DNA from: Microbacterium sp. Se63.02b
GTDB taxonomy: Bacteria; Actinomycetota; Actinomycetes; Actinomycetales; Microbacteriaceae
NCBI RefSeq assembly: GCF_014171575.1
Contig: NZ_CP050453.1
Span: 124,001 to 188,000, forward strand
Direction: 5' to 3'
Length of the DNA: 64,000 bases
The position numbers and the translations under genes were made by a program. Below the pieces are notes generated by a model, which saw only the letters and a list, made by a program, of their open reading frames with translations, made no database searches and had not been told where the DNA came from. This document shows, one piece after another, positions 44,595 to 55,475 of this stretch (its first letter is position 1; every line of letters begins with the position of its first letter).

Positions 44595-45365
44595 CTACGG
44601 GAACATGCGGCGCAGCAGCGACAGGTCGTCGTCGCTCAGCGCCTGGGTGATCAGGGCGGCGGTCTCCGGAGGCATGTCCTTCTCCAGACGCTGCCACAGC
44701 CACCGCGCGGCACCCAGATCGGCGGTGGCGACGGCGGTCGAGAACGCCGCCACGCCGTCGTAGTACGGGATGGTCGAAGATCCGGGTTCGGCGTTGTACG
44801 GCGAGTAGATGTCGACGAACGGGAGCGTCGGATCCGGCCGCAGGTAGAGGACGTCCCCTGGTGCGATCGGCTCGAAGCCACGCACATGGTTGTAGCCGCC
44901 GACGGTGACGTAGTCGACGCAGAAGCGCTCGCCGATCGCGATCAGACTGTCGCCCGGCTGCACCTCGTACGAGAAGATCTCCCCGTCGGCATCCAGGGTG
45001 ACAGGACCGCTCGCCAGTTCCGACCCGCCCATGTCGACGAGCTCGCCCAGGAGCTTCGCGTACATGGGGGAGCCGTCGTCGCTCTGGATGTTGATACGCG
45101 CGCTGGTGGTGCAGTCGCCCGGCCCGCCGGCGGGAACGCTGATGCCGTCACCCAGGTCGACGAGTTCGTTCCCGACCACGTTCTCGGTATCGGCGACGAT
45201 CGACGTGGGGGCCGTGGAGGGTTCTGCGGCGAAACGCTCCGATGCCCAGGAGGCGACATCGAACACCGCGGGCGCGGCGCCGACCACGGCAGGAGCGGCA
45301 GCGGCGACAAGGCCGGCGACGGCGACGGCGACGACGGCGGTGGTGATCTTGGCAGAGCGTTTCAT
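44595..45365 (-). CDS. Exported LysM-domain protein
   Basis: 256 residues. Basic start and a long hydrophobic signal segment ('TTAVVAVAVAGLVAAAAPAV'). A LysM domain at about residues 138-185 ('YEVQPGDSLIAIGERFCVDY', 'PIAPGDVLYL'). LysM binds peptidoglycan glycans. The rest has no recognised catalytic domain. ATG 45365 is preferred to 45377 because the basic n-region then starts the protein. Alone between the PadR operon and the two-component system. Confidence 0.75.
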   Translation of the reverse strand: MKRSAKITTAVVAVAVAGLVAAAAPAVVGAAPAVFDVASWASERFAAEPSTAPTSIVADTENVVGNELVDLGDGISVPAGGPGDCTTSARINIQSDDGSPMYAKLLGELVDMGGSELASGPVTLDADGEIFSYEVQPGDSLIAIGERFCVDYVTVGGYNHVRGFEPIAPGDVLYLRPDPTLPFVDIYSPYNAEPGSSTIPYYDGVAAFSTAVATADLGAARWLWQRLEKDMPPETAALITQALSDDDLSLLRRMFP

Positions 45366-45415
45366 CCCGGCCAGCATGGCATCGAAGCGGGTCGGAGCGC
45401 CAGCGCGGATGCCGG

Positions 45416-46054
45416 TCAGGTGCGCAGATATGCGAGCACGGCGAGAACGCGGCGGTGGCCGCTGTCGCTCGAGGCGAGGCCGAGCTTGCCGAAGATGTTG
45501 CCGATGTGCTTGCTCACCGCCGTCTCGGTCACGAACAGCCGTCCGGCGATGGTGCCGTTGTCGAGGCCCTCCGCCATCAAACCGAGGACCTCCCGCTCGC
45601 GCGGAGTCAGCGTCTGCACCGGGTCGTCCGCGCGGCGACGGCTCATCAGCTGCGAGATCACCTCGGGGTCCATCACCGTGCCCCCGGCGGCCACGCGGTT
45701 CAGGGCGTCGATGAACGCAGCGACCTTGCCGACCCGCTCCTTGAGCAGGTAGCCGAGGCCGTCGGCTCCCGCAGCCAGCAGCTCGCCCGCGTAGCGGTCC
45801 TCGACGTATGCCGACAGCACGAGCACCGGGAACCCCGGACGACGAGCGCGCGCCTCGGCAGCCGCCTTCAACCCCTCGCTCGTGAAGGTGGGCGGCATCC
45901 GCACGTCGACCACCGCGGCATCCGCCTCGTCGAGCCGGGCGAGGAAGTCGTCTGCGTTGTCGACAGCGGCCACCACGTCGAACCCCTCGCTGCGCAGCAA
46001 CAGCGCCAATCCCTCTCGCAGCAGGGTGTCGTCTTCGGCGATCACGACCCGCAT
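45416..46054 (-). CDS. LuxR/NarL-type response regulator
   Basis: 212 residues. Receiver domain with phospho-acceptor Asp in 'AAVVDVRMPP' and acidic pair 'VIAEDD'; C-terminal HTH 'LTPREREVLGLMAEGLDNGT' and 'VSKHIGNIFGKLGL'. Overlaps the kinase stop. Probably controls the divergent ABC operon at 47379-50660. Confidence 0.92.
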   Translation of the reverse strand: MRVVIAEDDTLLREGLALLLRSEGFDVVAAVDNADDFLARLDEADAAVVDVRMPPTFTSEGLKAAAEARARRPGFPVLVLSAYVEDRYAGELLAAGADGLGYLLKERVGKVAAFIDALNRVAAGGTVMDPEVISQLMSRRRADDPVQTLTPREREVLGLMAEGLDNGTIAGRLFVTETAVSKHIGNIFGKLGLASSDSGHRRVLAVLAYLRT

Positions 46055-47255
46055 GGCAGCTCCGCTCTCAGGGTGGTGGGGCCGCCGACAGGACTCGTCA
46101 GCGACAGCGTGCCCTCGAACGCCTCGATGCGACGACGGATGCCGGCGAGCCCGCCCCCGGCCGCTCGACAGCGCCCCCACCCCATCGTCCTGCACCTCGA
46201 TGAGCAGCACCTCGCCGTCGCGGGACACGCGGACCGTCGCCCGTGTCCCCTCGCTGTACTTGTTGACGTTCGTGAGGGCTTCGGCGACGACGAAGTAGCT
46301 CGCGGACTCCACGGCGGCCGGCACACGCCCGACGCGCGTCGTCTCGACCGTGCACGGAACCACGCTCCGCCCCGCCAACGAGGCCAGCGCCCCTCCAGCC
46401 CGAGCTCGTCGAGGATGGGCGGGTAGATGTCGTGCACGGTGCGGCGGAGTCCGGCCAGGGCGTCCGTGGCCGCATCGTGCGCTCGCCGCAGCGGCTCGAG
46501 CACGTCACCCCGGTCTCCTGCGCGCGCTCCGCGATGCCGAGCATCATCACCACGTTCACCAGGCGGTTCTGCGCGCCGTCGTGCAGGTCGCGTTCGATGC
46601 GTCGCAGCTCCGCGGCATGGGCGTCGAGCGCGGCCGCGCGGCTGAGAGTGAGGGCGTCGACCCTCGCCTCGAGGCGGGACTTCTCCGGTGTCGCGAGCAG
46701 CGTCGCCGACACGAAGGACACCAGGCGAGCGACGAGGGGGATGAGGAAGATCGACAGGATCGCGTAGGCCACCGCGACCAGAGGCATCGTCGCGGCGAGC
46801 TCCCACGACGTCACGGGATAGGGCGAACCGACGGGGTCGTCGGCCGGGGCGAACTGCCAGTAGTAGGTGACCGCGAGGCTGTTGACCGCCGCCACGGGGA
46901 GCGAGATCGTCACCAACGACACGAACAGCACCGGAAGCGCCTGGACCGCCAGCCACAGGCAGTCGCGACCCGTCGCACGCGAGAACGCGAAGCGCAGCCG
47001 TTCGTCGAGGGTCGACCCTGGCGGGAGCACGCGACCGATCGGCGGAAGCTCCTCACCCCGGTAGGCGCCGACACGTCGGCGGCTCGCATCCGTCCACCCG
47101 TGCAGGCCGCGCACGGCCTCAGGCATCAGCAGCACCCCGCCGCTGATGATCATGAGGGGGAGGAGGACGAGTCCGAGGCAGAGGAACACCACGGAGGCGA
47201 TCGAGACGCCGGCTTCGACGGCCAGATATCCCCACGCGCGCAGCCAGCGTCGCAT
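46042..47255 (-). CDS. Sensor histidine kinase, HisKA_3 type (frame broken three times)
   Basis: About 405 residues after repair. Several N-terminal helices ('AVEAGVSIASVVFLCLGLVL', 'LPVLFVSLVTISLPVAAVNS'), the H-box 'RRIERDLHDGAQNRLVNVV' and a catalytic domain ending 'GGLAGIRRRIEAFEGTLSL'. Breaks near 46510, 46385 and 46160 each occur at a run of G that must be one longer (for example 'ETGGDVLEPLRRAHDAA' and 'GLEGALASLAGRSVVP'). Pairs with the response regulator; envelope stress sensing is usual for this type. Confidence 0.88.
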
Positions 47256-47378
47256 CCGTCCGTCCTTCACTCTCACAGTCTGCCCGAGCGGTCGCAGCGG
47301 CACGGTATAGCCAGCACCACCATCGATGGAGCAGCGGGCGGGATGGGGCGGCGCGACAGGCGTCCCTAGCGTCGAGTC

Positions 47379-48145
<767 letters not shown>

Positions 48146-48146
<1 letters not shown>

Positions 48147-50660
48147 TGGCGACGGCACTCGGGCTCGGGCGGATCGTCCGTGCGGATCTGCGTCAGCATC
48201 GCGGCAGTTTCGTCGGTGTGGCCATCGCGGTCTTCGTCGCGAGCGCACTGGTGACGGGCCTCGGCGTGCTCGTCGAATCCGGGATGCGCGGCGGGCTCGC
48301 GCCGGAGCGCTACGTCGCGGCCGACGTGGTGGTCGGCGCCCCGCAGCAGGTGGACGTGCCGGAGGATCTCCCGGTGGCCCTGCGGGAGCGAGCGCCGCTG
48401 CCGGTCGACGCGGCGCAGGGCATCGTCGGGCTTCCCGGGGTCGAGCGCGTCGTGGCCGACGTCACGGTTCCGCTCGTGCAGCAGGGCGCGGGTGCGGGTG
48501 CCGGTGCCGTCGTCGAGGCGCATCCGTGGGAGGCCACGGCGCTGACCGGCTTCGAGCTGCGCGAGGGGCGAGAGCCATCGGCCGCCGATGAGGTCGTCGT
48601 CTCCGTCGGCAGCGATCGGGCCGTGGGCGACACGGTCGCGCTGGCCCACGGCGGCGTGCCGTCGGAGTACCGCGTGGTCGGTGAGGTGTCAGCCCCGATC
48701 GCACCGGAGCGCGGAACGCATGTGTTCCTCAGCGAGCAGCGCATCGGCCAGCTCGACCCCCATGGCGGTGCCACCCAGACGCTCGGCGTCTTCGTCTCGG
48801 GGACTGATCCCGAGCAGACGGCCGCCTCGATCCGGGAGGCCTTCCCCGACCTGGTCGCCCGCACGGGAGATGCCCGCGGCGACGTCGAGTTCCTCGACTC
48901 GGGGGCGGCACGTTCGATCCTCGTCGCGATCGGCAGCGCCTTCGTCGGCACATGCATCCTCGTGGCGATGTTCATCGTGGCGGGCACGCTGTCGCTGTCG
49001 GTGCAGTCGCGCCGCCGGGACTACGCACTCCTGCGCGCGGTGGGCGCGAGTCCGTCTCAGGTGCATTCACTCGTGGCCCGCGAGGTGCTGTGGGTGGCTG
49101 CGGTCGCCGCGGTACTGGGCATCGCGCCCGGGTACCTCCTTTCGACCGTTCTGCAGACGGCGTTCGTCACCGGTGGCGTGATCCCGGGCGACTTCGCCCT
49201 CGCCGTCAGCCCGCTTCCCGCGGTCGGCGCGGTGCTGCTCGTGCTCGCCTCCGCCTGGGGTGCGGCACGCATCGCGGCTTCGCGGGTCGCGAAGCTCGAC
49301 CCGGTCGAAGCGCTCCGAGAGTCGGCCACGGGCGCTCCGGCGATCGGGCTGCCGCGCATCATCACGGGCATCGTGCTCGCCGCCGCCGGCATCTCGGTGT
49401 CGACGGTGCCGCTCGTGGTGCGCGGTCAGATCGCGGCCGGCGCCGCGGCCGGGGCCGCCATGCTGCTCATCATCGCGCTCGCCGTGCTCGGTCCGTGGCT
49501 CGTGTCGCTGAGCGTCCGCCTGATCGGAAGCGTGCTGCGCCGGATGTCGTCGGCGGGTTTCCTCGCGTCGGCGAACGCCACGGCGAACAGCCGACGGCTC
49601 GCCTCGGCGATCCTGCCGATCGCGCTCGGCATCGGGCTGGGACTCGTGCAGATCGGAGCCCCGTCGATCATCGCCGCCGAGGCCGCGACGCAGGCCAGCG
49701 CCGGTGTCATCGCCGACCTGCGGGTGACGGCGCCGACCGGGGTCTCCCCGCGGCGGTCGAGGCGATCCGCGAGACCCCTGGCGTGACCGAGGCGTCGGGC
49801 ATCGCACTCAGCGCGGCGGTGGTCGACTCCCACGACTTCGAGGGGAAGCTCCAGCGCGAAGAGCACGTGCTGCAGGGCATCGATCCCGAGCGGACCGCGA
49901 AGAGCCTCGACCTGCGTGTGCGGGAGGGGTCGCTCGCCGACCTCGACGGCGTCACAGCGGTGGCCGTGAGCACGGATGCCGCCCAGAGCCTCGGGGTCGA
50001 CATCGGCGGCACGGTCACCGGCCACCTCGGCGACGGCTCGCCGTGGGGGCGACCGTGGTCGCGGTGTATGAGCGCGGTCTCGGATTCGGTGACCTGACCA
50101 TGGCCGCCGACGCGGTCAGGGCGCACACCACGGCGGGTCTCGATGCGTTCGCGCTCGCTTCGGTCGAAGCGGACGCCCTCGACGAGGTCCGTGCGGCCCT
50201 GGCCGAACGCGGCTTCGTCGTGAGTGACGGATCGGGCCAGGAGGCGGCGGGTGCGGGTGCGCAGTCGCAGCAGGGATGGGTGAACCTCATCGCGCTGCTG
50301 GTGATCCTCGGCTACATCGCGATCGCCGTGATCAACACCCTCGTGATGGCGACAGGGGAGCGCTCGAGGGAGTTCGCGCTGATGCGGCTGATCGGCTCGT
50401 CCCGCGGGCAGGTGCGCTCGATGATGCGGATCGAAGCGGTGCTGGTGGCCGTGATCGGCATGGTGTTCGGCGTGGTCGTGGCGATCCCTCCGCTCATCGG
50501 TGTGAGCATGGGCATCTCGGGGCAACCGCTGCCCGCGTTGCCGGTGCTCGGCTCCCTGGCGATCATCGGAGCGATGGGCGCGCTGGCCCTCGTGGCGCTG
50601 TGGATCGGAACGAACGCGACGATGCGGACGCGTCCGATCGACGAGATCGGATCGCGCTAG
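48146..50660 (+). CDS. FtsX/MacB-type ABC permease (frame broken twice)
   Basis: About 838 residues after repair. N-terminal helix, a large outer domain, then FtsX helices twice ('SLSVQSRRRDYALLRAVGAS' and 'ATGERSREFALMRLIGSSRG'). Breaks near 49745 (four G; five gives 'TGGLPAAVEAIRE') and near 50043 ('GDGSPVGATVVAVYERG' when one G is added). Mechanotransmission-type exporter for peptides or lipids; substrate unknown. Confidence 0.87.
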
Positions 50661-50673
50661 TAGAGCCCGCGGG

Positions 50674-52002
50674 TCAGGAGCCCCGCGTCCGTCGACGCCA
50701 CGGCCCGGTGAGTCGTGCCCACAGCCCCGGCCGCTCCTCGGCGTCCGGGGTCTCGGGCGCGGCGACGGCGAACTGCACGAACTCCTCGGCGCCGTGATGC
50801 ACGACGCGGTAGAGAGCGGTGCCGATGAGGACTCCGAGGGCGATCGACATGACCGAGATGAGTGCGGCGGCGAAGTCGGCGAGACCGTTGTCGGTCGCGA
50901 CCGCTTCGGTGAGGCCCACGAGTCCTGCGGCGCCGGGCACGAGCAGCCAGAACGCGGGGAGGAAGGTGAGTTGCGAGGGGGCGCCGTGTCGGAGTCCCGC
51001 GATCCAGAACACGACGGGCGTCACGGCGACCGCGCCGACGAAGCCGCCGACCGTCGGGTCGATGAACTCGGTGCCCGCCCACTGTCCGACGTAGGCGACG
51101 ACCAGGGCGAGCAGCACCCAGCCGAAGGTCGAGGCCGGCGCTGAGAAGTGGAGGTAGTTGCCGAGGGCGAACACGAGGATGCCGAGGGGTGCGACCCACC
51201 ACGGGAGGAAGGCGGAGGCGTCGAGGGCCTCGTACGAGCGCGACTCCACACCGACGACGGCTCCGGCGGCCAGGATCCCGAACGCGAGGAGCGCGAGTTG
51301 GACGAAGCCGTACACCAGCCGCGCGGCCCCCGAGATCATCTGCCCTGCGGCGAGCTCGACAGTCGCCGTGGTCAGCACACCGCCGGGCAGGAAGGTGACC
51401 AGCGGTGCGATCAGGAGGCGGATCGGGTCGCCGATCTCGATGCTCTCCGCGAGCAGGAACACCGCGGTCGCGCACACGAACGCCGCGGCTATGGGCAGGA
51501 TGAGCTGCAGCGTGGGGGAACGGACGAGTTTGAGCAGACCGATCCCGAAGCCGAGCACGAACGCGACGATCACGCCCTGCCAGGTCGGGGCGAGCAGGAG
51601 GGCGAGGCCGGTCGTGAGGATCGCATGCCCGAACGTCCGGGTGACCCAGCCGAGTCTCGGCCGCATGGCGCCGATCTCGTTCAGGCGGCGGATGCCGTCC
51701 AGCGGCGGTACCGACCCGGTCTTGGCCTGGCTGATCAGCTCGTACAGCGCCGCGATCTGGTCGAACCGGAACGAGGCGTTGGTCGCTGACCGTATCGCGA
51801 CCCGCGACTCGTCGCTCTCTCCCGTCTCGACGAGGATGATCGTCGGCAGCACGACGAAGTCCGTGTCGTCGCCGCCGTTCGCGACCGCGACCTCGGAGAG
51901 CGTGTCGCGGATCCGGTCCACCGACTCGGCGGAGGCGTTCATCCCCTGGGCGAGCCCGAGGAGGAACTGTCGGAGCGCGGAGCGATCGATGCCGTCTGTC
52001 AT
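50674..52002 (-). CDS. ThrE-family threonine/serine exporter
   Basis: 442 residues. N-terminal cytosolic domain ('ALRQFLLGLAQGMNASAESV', 'ATNASFRFDQIAALYELI') and about ten helices, with both PF06738 and PF12821-like halves in one chain as in Corynebacterium ThrE. Exports small hydroxy amino acids. It converges with the ABC permease. Monocistronic or first before the Dcu gene (17 bases). Confidence 0.88.
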   Translation of the reverse strand: MTDGIDRSALRQFLLGLAQGMNASAESVDRIRDTLSEVAVANGGDDTDFVVLPTIILVETGESDESRVAIRSATNASFRFDQIAALYELISQAKTGSVPPLDGIRRLNEIGAMRPRLGWVTRTFGHAILTTGLALLLAPTWQGVIVAFVLGFGIGLLKLVRSPTLQLILPIAAAFVCATAVFLLAESIEIGDPIRLLIAPLVTFLPGGVLTTATVELAAGQMISGAARLVYGFVQLALLAFGILAAGAVVGVESRSYEALDASAFLPWWVAPLGILVFALGNYLHFSAPASTFGWVLLALVVAYVGQWAGTEFIDPTVGGFVGAVAVTPVVFWIAGLRHGAPSQLTFLPAFWLLVPGAAGLVGLTEAVATDNGLADFAAALISVMSIALGVLIGTALYRVVHHGAEEFVQFAVAAPETPDAEERPGLWARLTGPWRRRTRGS

Positions 52003-52019
52003 GGGGGACAGCGGTCAGG

Positions 52020-53375
52020 TCAGGTGAACAGGAACGAGAGCGGGACTCCGACGAGGATCGCGACGGCCACGTAGATCAGGTTCGGCAGCTGGAACGAGTG
52101 GTCGAACACGAACTTGCCCATCTTGGTCGTGCCCGTCTGGTCGAACGCGACCGTGGCGACCTGGCTGCCGTTGGCGGGCAGCGTGTAGATGCCCATCGCC
52201 GCCGGCCAGAGTCCGACCAGCAGCGAGGCGGGCAGGCCGATCGTGATGCCGATGGGGACGATGGCGTTCGTGGCGCTGGACTGGCTCGTCGTGAGCATCG
52301 CGACGGCGAACAGGGCCAGGGCGAAGAGCAGCGCGCCGAGGAAGGCCGACGAGCCGGAGACGACCGAGCCGAGGCCGTCGACGATCAGGGTCTGGTTCGC
52401 CGCGACGAACGTGTTGGCGAGCCAGGCGATTCCGAAGAGGGCGATGGCTCCGACGATGCCGGCGGGGAATGTGGGCTGCTTGGGGACGTCTGCGGCCTTC
52501 ACCTTGCAGAACACGAAGATCAGGGCGGCGATGATGCCCATCGTGACCTCGATGATGACCGTGACGCTGAGGCGTACCGGGTCGCCGCCGTCATCAGTGC
52601 CGATGATCGGACGCAGGTTCTCGAACAGGCCGAACAGCACGATGACCCCGACGCCGGCGAGGAACAACGAGGCCGAGAGGACTGCGGTCGGAGACAGCTT
52701 GTTCTCGTGCGCGTCGGTGACCGGCGGCTTGATCTGCCCCTCGGCCAGTCGACGCTGGAACTCCGGGTCGTCGTCGAGGTCCTTCCCGTGCCGCATCATG
52801 ACGAGAGCGGCCACGAAGAGTCCGGCGATCGACGCCGGCCACATGATGAGCAGCAGGCCGCCGAGGTCGACACCCTGCGGGGCGAGCAGCACCACCATCG
52901 ACGCGGTCGCCGCAGAGACGGGGGAGCAGAGGATGCCGACCTGAGAGGCGACGGCCGAGACCGACAGGGCGCGTTCCGGACGGATCTTCTGCTGATACGA
53001 CACGTCGTAGATGACGGGCAGCAGCGGGTAGAAGATGTTTCCCGTTCCGGCGCCGACCGTGAACAGGAACGACATGGCCGGCGCGAGGAAGACCACGGAC
53101 TTGGGCCTGCGCCTGATGACCTTCGCGGCGACGGACACCATCCAGTCGATGCCGCCTGCCGCCTGCATGGTGGACGCGGCGGTGATCACGGTGATGACGA
53201 TGAAGACCGCGTCGACGGGGGCGTTGCCCGGTGCCTCGCCGAACAGGAACACCAGGACGGCGACGCCGACCAGACCCCAGACGCCGAGGCCGATCCCGCT
53301 CGTGCGGGTGCCCATGTAGATCGCCCCGATGACGACGATCAGCTGGGCGACGAGGATCCACACGTTGTCGTTCAT
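52020..53375 (-). CDS. DcuA/DcuB-family C4-dicarboxylate/aspartate transporter
   Basis: 451 residues, about 12 helices. 'GIDWMVSVAAKVIRRRPKS', 'VGAGTGNIFYPLLPVIYDVS' and 'MLTTSQSSATNAIVPIGITI' are Dcu-family signatures. The start overlaps the dipeptidase E stop (ATGA). Paired with a peptidase that releases aspartate, import of aspartate or aspartyl peptides is likely. Confidence 0.85.
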   Translation of the reverse strand: MNDNVWILVAQLIVVIGAIYMGTRTSGIGLGVWGLVGVAVLVFLFGEAPGNAPVDAVFIVITVITAASTMQAAGGIDWMVSVAAKVIRRRPKSVVFLAPAMSFLFTVGAGTGNIFYPLLPVIYDVSYQQKIRPERALSVSAVASQVGILCSPVSAATASMVVLLAPQGVDLGGLLLIMWPASIAGLFVAALVMMRHGKDLDDDPEFQRRLAEGQIKPPVTDAHENKLSPTAVLSASLFLAGVGVIVLFGLFENLRPIIGTDDGGDPVRLSVTVIIEVTMGIIAALIFVFCKVKAADVPKQPTFPAGIVGAIALFGIAWLANTFVAANQTLIVDGLGSVVSGSSAFLGALLFALALFAVAMLTTSQSSATNAIVPIGITIGLPASLLVGLWPAAMGIYTLPANGSQVATVAFDQTGTTKMGKFVFDHSFQLPNLIYVAVAILVGVPLSFLFT

Positions 53376-54112
53376 GACGACGGCCCCTTCACGATCGGAG
53401 CGGAACCGGTGAGCACGGTGGTCGACAGTGCGGTCTCGACGATCTTCCCGTCGATGGCCTCGACCTTGAGCGCGAGGGCATCCTCGACCGGACTCACCGC
53501 GGTGACGAACTCGGAGTTCTCGAAGTGCAGCGACTGCAGGTTGCCGACGGCGTAGCCGGTCGAGAGTTCCCCGCTGAGAAGCGAGGCGTGGAACAGCGGA
53601 CGACGCTGGTCTTCGGCGTCGTAGTGCGGACAGAAGCTGCCGTGCAGGAAGCCGAGCCCTTCGGGCAGCACCTGCAGGGTCGGGCCGTAGCTGTCGGTGG
53701 TGCCGCCCTCGAACCAGCAGATGCCGCCGGCGCTGCCCCCGGTGAACACGACGTTCGAGTTCGGGTCCTCCCACATCTCGCGCATGATCTCGTCGAGTCC
53801 CTGTCGCTTCCACACGTCGAGCATGTTCGCCGTGTTGCCGCCGCCGACGTGGATCACATCGAAGCCCTTCACGAATCCGGCGAGGTCGTCCACAGCACGG
53901 TGGAACAGCGGGAGGTGGTGGGGCGCGCACCTGTCCGAGTCATAGGTCGAGTAGAAGCTCACGATGTACGCGGCATCGTCGCCGGTCGCCGTTCCGACGA
54001 AGAGGACCCGCGGTCGTTCTCTGCCGGTGAGCCCGAGGATGTACTCGTGCGTCGGATCGTTCCGACGCTCCATCATGGCCTTTCCGGCCCCTGTTGCGAC
54101 GACGTGCGACAT
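53372..54112 (-). CDS. Dipeptidase E / cyanophycinase-like serine peptidase (S51)
   Basis: 246 residues. Nucleophile Ser in 'FTGGSAGGICWFEGG', with 'VIHVGGGNTANMLDVWK' upstream: the S51 pattern. Cleaves N-terminal Asp-X dipeptides. No signal peptide, so it works in the cytoplasm on imported peptides or turnover products. First gene of the operon with the Dcu transporter. ATG 54112 has gaggggg upstream. Confidence 0.88.
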   Translation of the reverse strand: MSHVVATGAGKAMMERRNDPTHEYILGLTGRERPRVLFVGTATGDDAAYIVSFYSTYDSDRCAPHHLPLFHRAVDDLAGFVKGFDVIHVGGGNTANMLDVWKRQGLDEIMREMWEDPNSNVVFTGGSAGGICWFEGGTTDSYGPTLQVLPEGLGFLHGSFCPHYDAEDQRRPLFHASLLSGELSTGYAVGNLQSLHFENSEFVTAVSPVEDALALKVEAIDGKIVETALSTTVLTGSAPIVKGPSS

Positions 54113-54228
54113 CGACTACCCCCCTCGACCACGGCAGATGCGCTCAACATACTGGCTCGTCATGCCCGGCGTCCACCGGTTCTGCGGGGGAGGGAGACCG
54201 CTCTCACAGCAATCTCACATCTCATGAT

Positions 54229-54240
54229 GTAACATGTTAG
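54229..54240 (-). promoter_or_regulatory. Near-palindrome GTAACATGTTAG upstream of the dipeptidase operon
   Basis: Differs in one base from the GTAACATGTTAC boxes at 31634 and 32933, and in the minus-strand direction is followed by ATCA, like ATAA and ACAA there. It may be bound by the same regulator. It lies 117 bases upstream of ATG 54112. Confidence 0.5.
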
Positions 54241-54491
54241 TTGTCTGTTGGTTCGTCCGGTTCGCTGGGCGTGGACACTCCGCTCGTCGGTATCGATTCG
54301 CTCGATGGTGACGTGGGGCGGCGCAGGCGGCCGTGGTCTCTCCCCCTCCGCCTCGGTCGCCTGCGCTGAGAAGAACACCCTTCTGGGGAGGGTGTGCCTC
54401 TGGGGAGGGCGTGCAGTGGGCCTGAGGGGAAGGCCCCGCTTTCGGCATGGGGACGCGTTGCCGCGCGCCCCCATGCCGACGCACATGAAGA

Positions 54492-54553
54492 CCGTCGTAC
54501 AGAGGTGCAGTCGTACAGAGGTGCAGTCGTTCGGCGGTGCAGTCGTTCGGCAG
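54492..54553. repeat. 16-bp tandem repeat in an intergenic region
   Basis: About four units of roughly cagtcgtacagaggtg / cagtcgttcggcggtg in the 440-bp gap between the dipeptidase and SGNH genes. The last unit runs to the SGNH stop. The rest of the gap (54113-54491) holds only the palindrome above and some G-rich hairpins. Confidence 0.75.
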
Positions 54554-54554
54554 C

Positions 54555-55292
54555 TCAGCCGTTCAGGCGCCCGCCGACGATGAGTCCTTCGAGCAGTGGC
54601 AGCGTGCGCGAGCGCGGTGCCTGCGGCTGCACGCCGAGGGCGGTGGCGAGTTCGAGCGCGAGGGCGGCGTGGCCGGTGGCGTTCGGGTGGAACGGGTCGT
54701 TCATGAGTCCCCACGGGACCCCACCGGCGCCGAGCTCGGCGAAGCGCGCGTACTGGTCGACGAGGATCACGTCCTCGCTCGCAGCGACCTGTCGCACCGC
54801 ATCGGCGAACTCGCCGATCCGCGCACGCTCGGGAGCGTTTCGGACATCGATCGCGGGCGGCGTCTGCAGCACCGGGACCGCGCCGAGCGCGCGCACACGG
54901 GCGACGAACTCGCGCAGCGAAGCGGCATAGTCCGCCGCGGAGATGACTTCGCGCGGCCCGCCGTCCGAGGCGTCGTTCGTGCCGATCATGAGGGTGACCA
55001 CATCGGGTTGCCATGAGGCGACGCGGCGGTCCCAGTCGTCGAGGAGGTCGACGATCCGGTTGCCGCTGATCGCCGTGTTGAGCACGACGTCGCGCACGCG
55101 CTCCAGCTCGCCGCGGATGAGCTCGTGCAGGTGCTCCGGGTAGCTGCGACCGCCCTGCGTGTGCACGAGTCCGTGCGTGATGGAGTCGCCGGTGATGACC
55201 CAGTTCAGCGGCTCGGGAGCGGTGAGCGCGGCCGCGATCCGGCGGCGGTCGGAGGCGGCGGATGCGGAGGCGGAGGAGTCGGCGTTCGGCAC
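54555..55292 (-). CDS. SGNH/GDSL-type hydrolase
   Basis: 245 residues. Block I 'VITGDSITHGL' (Ser), block II Gly in 'NTAISGNRIVDLL', block III Asn in 'LMIGTNDASDG', and Asp/His in 'DPFHPNATGHAAL'. An esterase or acetylesterase. Start GTG 55292 is likely leaderless: TAGGCT lies 7 bases upstream. No signal peptide. Confidence 0.88.
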   Translation of the reverse strand: MPNADSSASASAASDRRRIAAALTAPEPLNWVITGDSITHGLVHTQGGRSYPEHLHELIRGELERVRDVVLNTAISGNRIVDLLDDWDRRVASWQPDVVTLMIGTNDASDGGPREVISAADYAASLREFVARVRALGAVPVLQTPPAIDVRNAPERARIGEFADAVRQVAASEDVILVDQYARFAELGAGGVPWGLMNDPFHPNATGHAALALELATALGVQPQAPRSRTLPLLEGLIVGGRLNG

Positions 55293-55475
55293 GGCTCCGA
55301 GCCTATCGGTCGCACGCCGTGGGATACGGTTGACGCGTGAGCCCTGAGTCGGACAGACCGTAGATCGCGGGTCGAGCGCGCGTCGCGTGCTCCCCGCATC
55401 CTCGTCGACCCTTCCGCTCGCTCGCCGTCCGCACGCTCAGGCGTCGTCGACGGCGTCTCTTCGTCTGGATGCCTC

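Noticed and set aside
54492..54553. Possible CRISPR array
   Set aside because: Units are contiguous 16-mers with no spacers and no cas genes are present.
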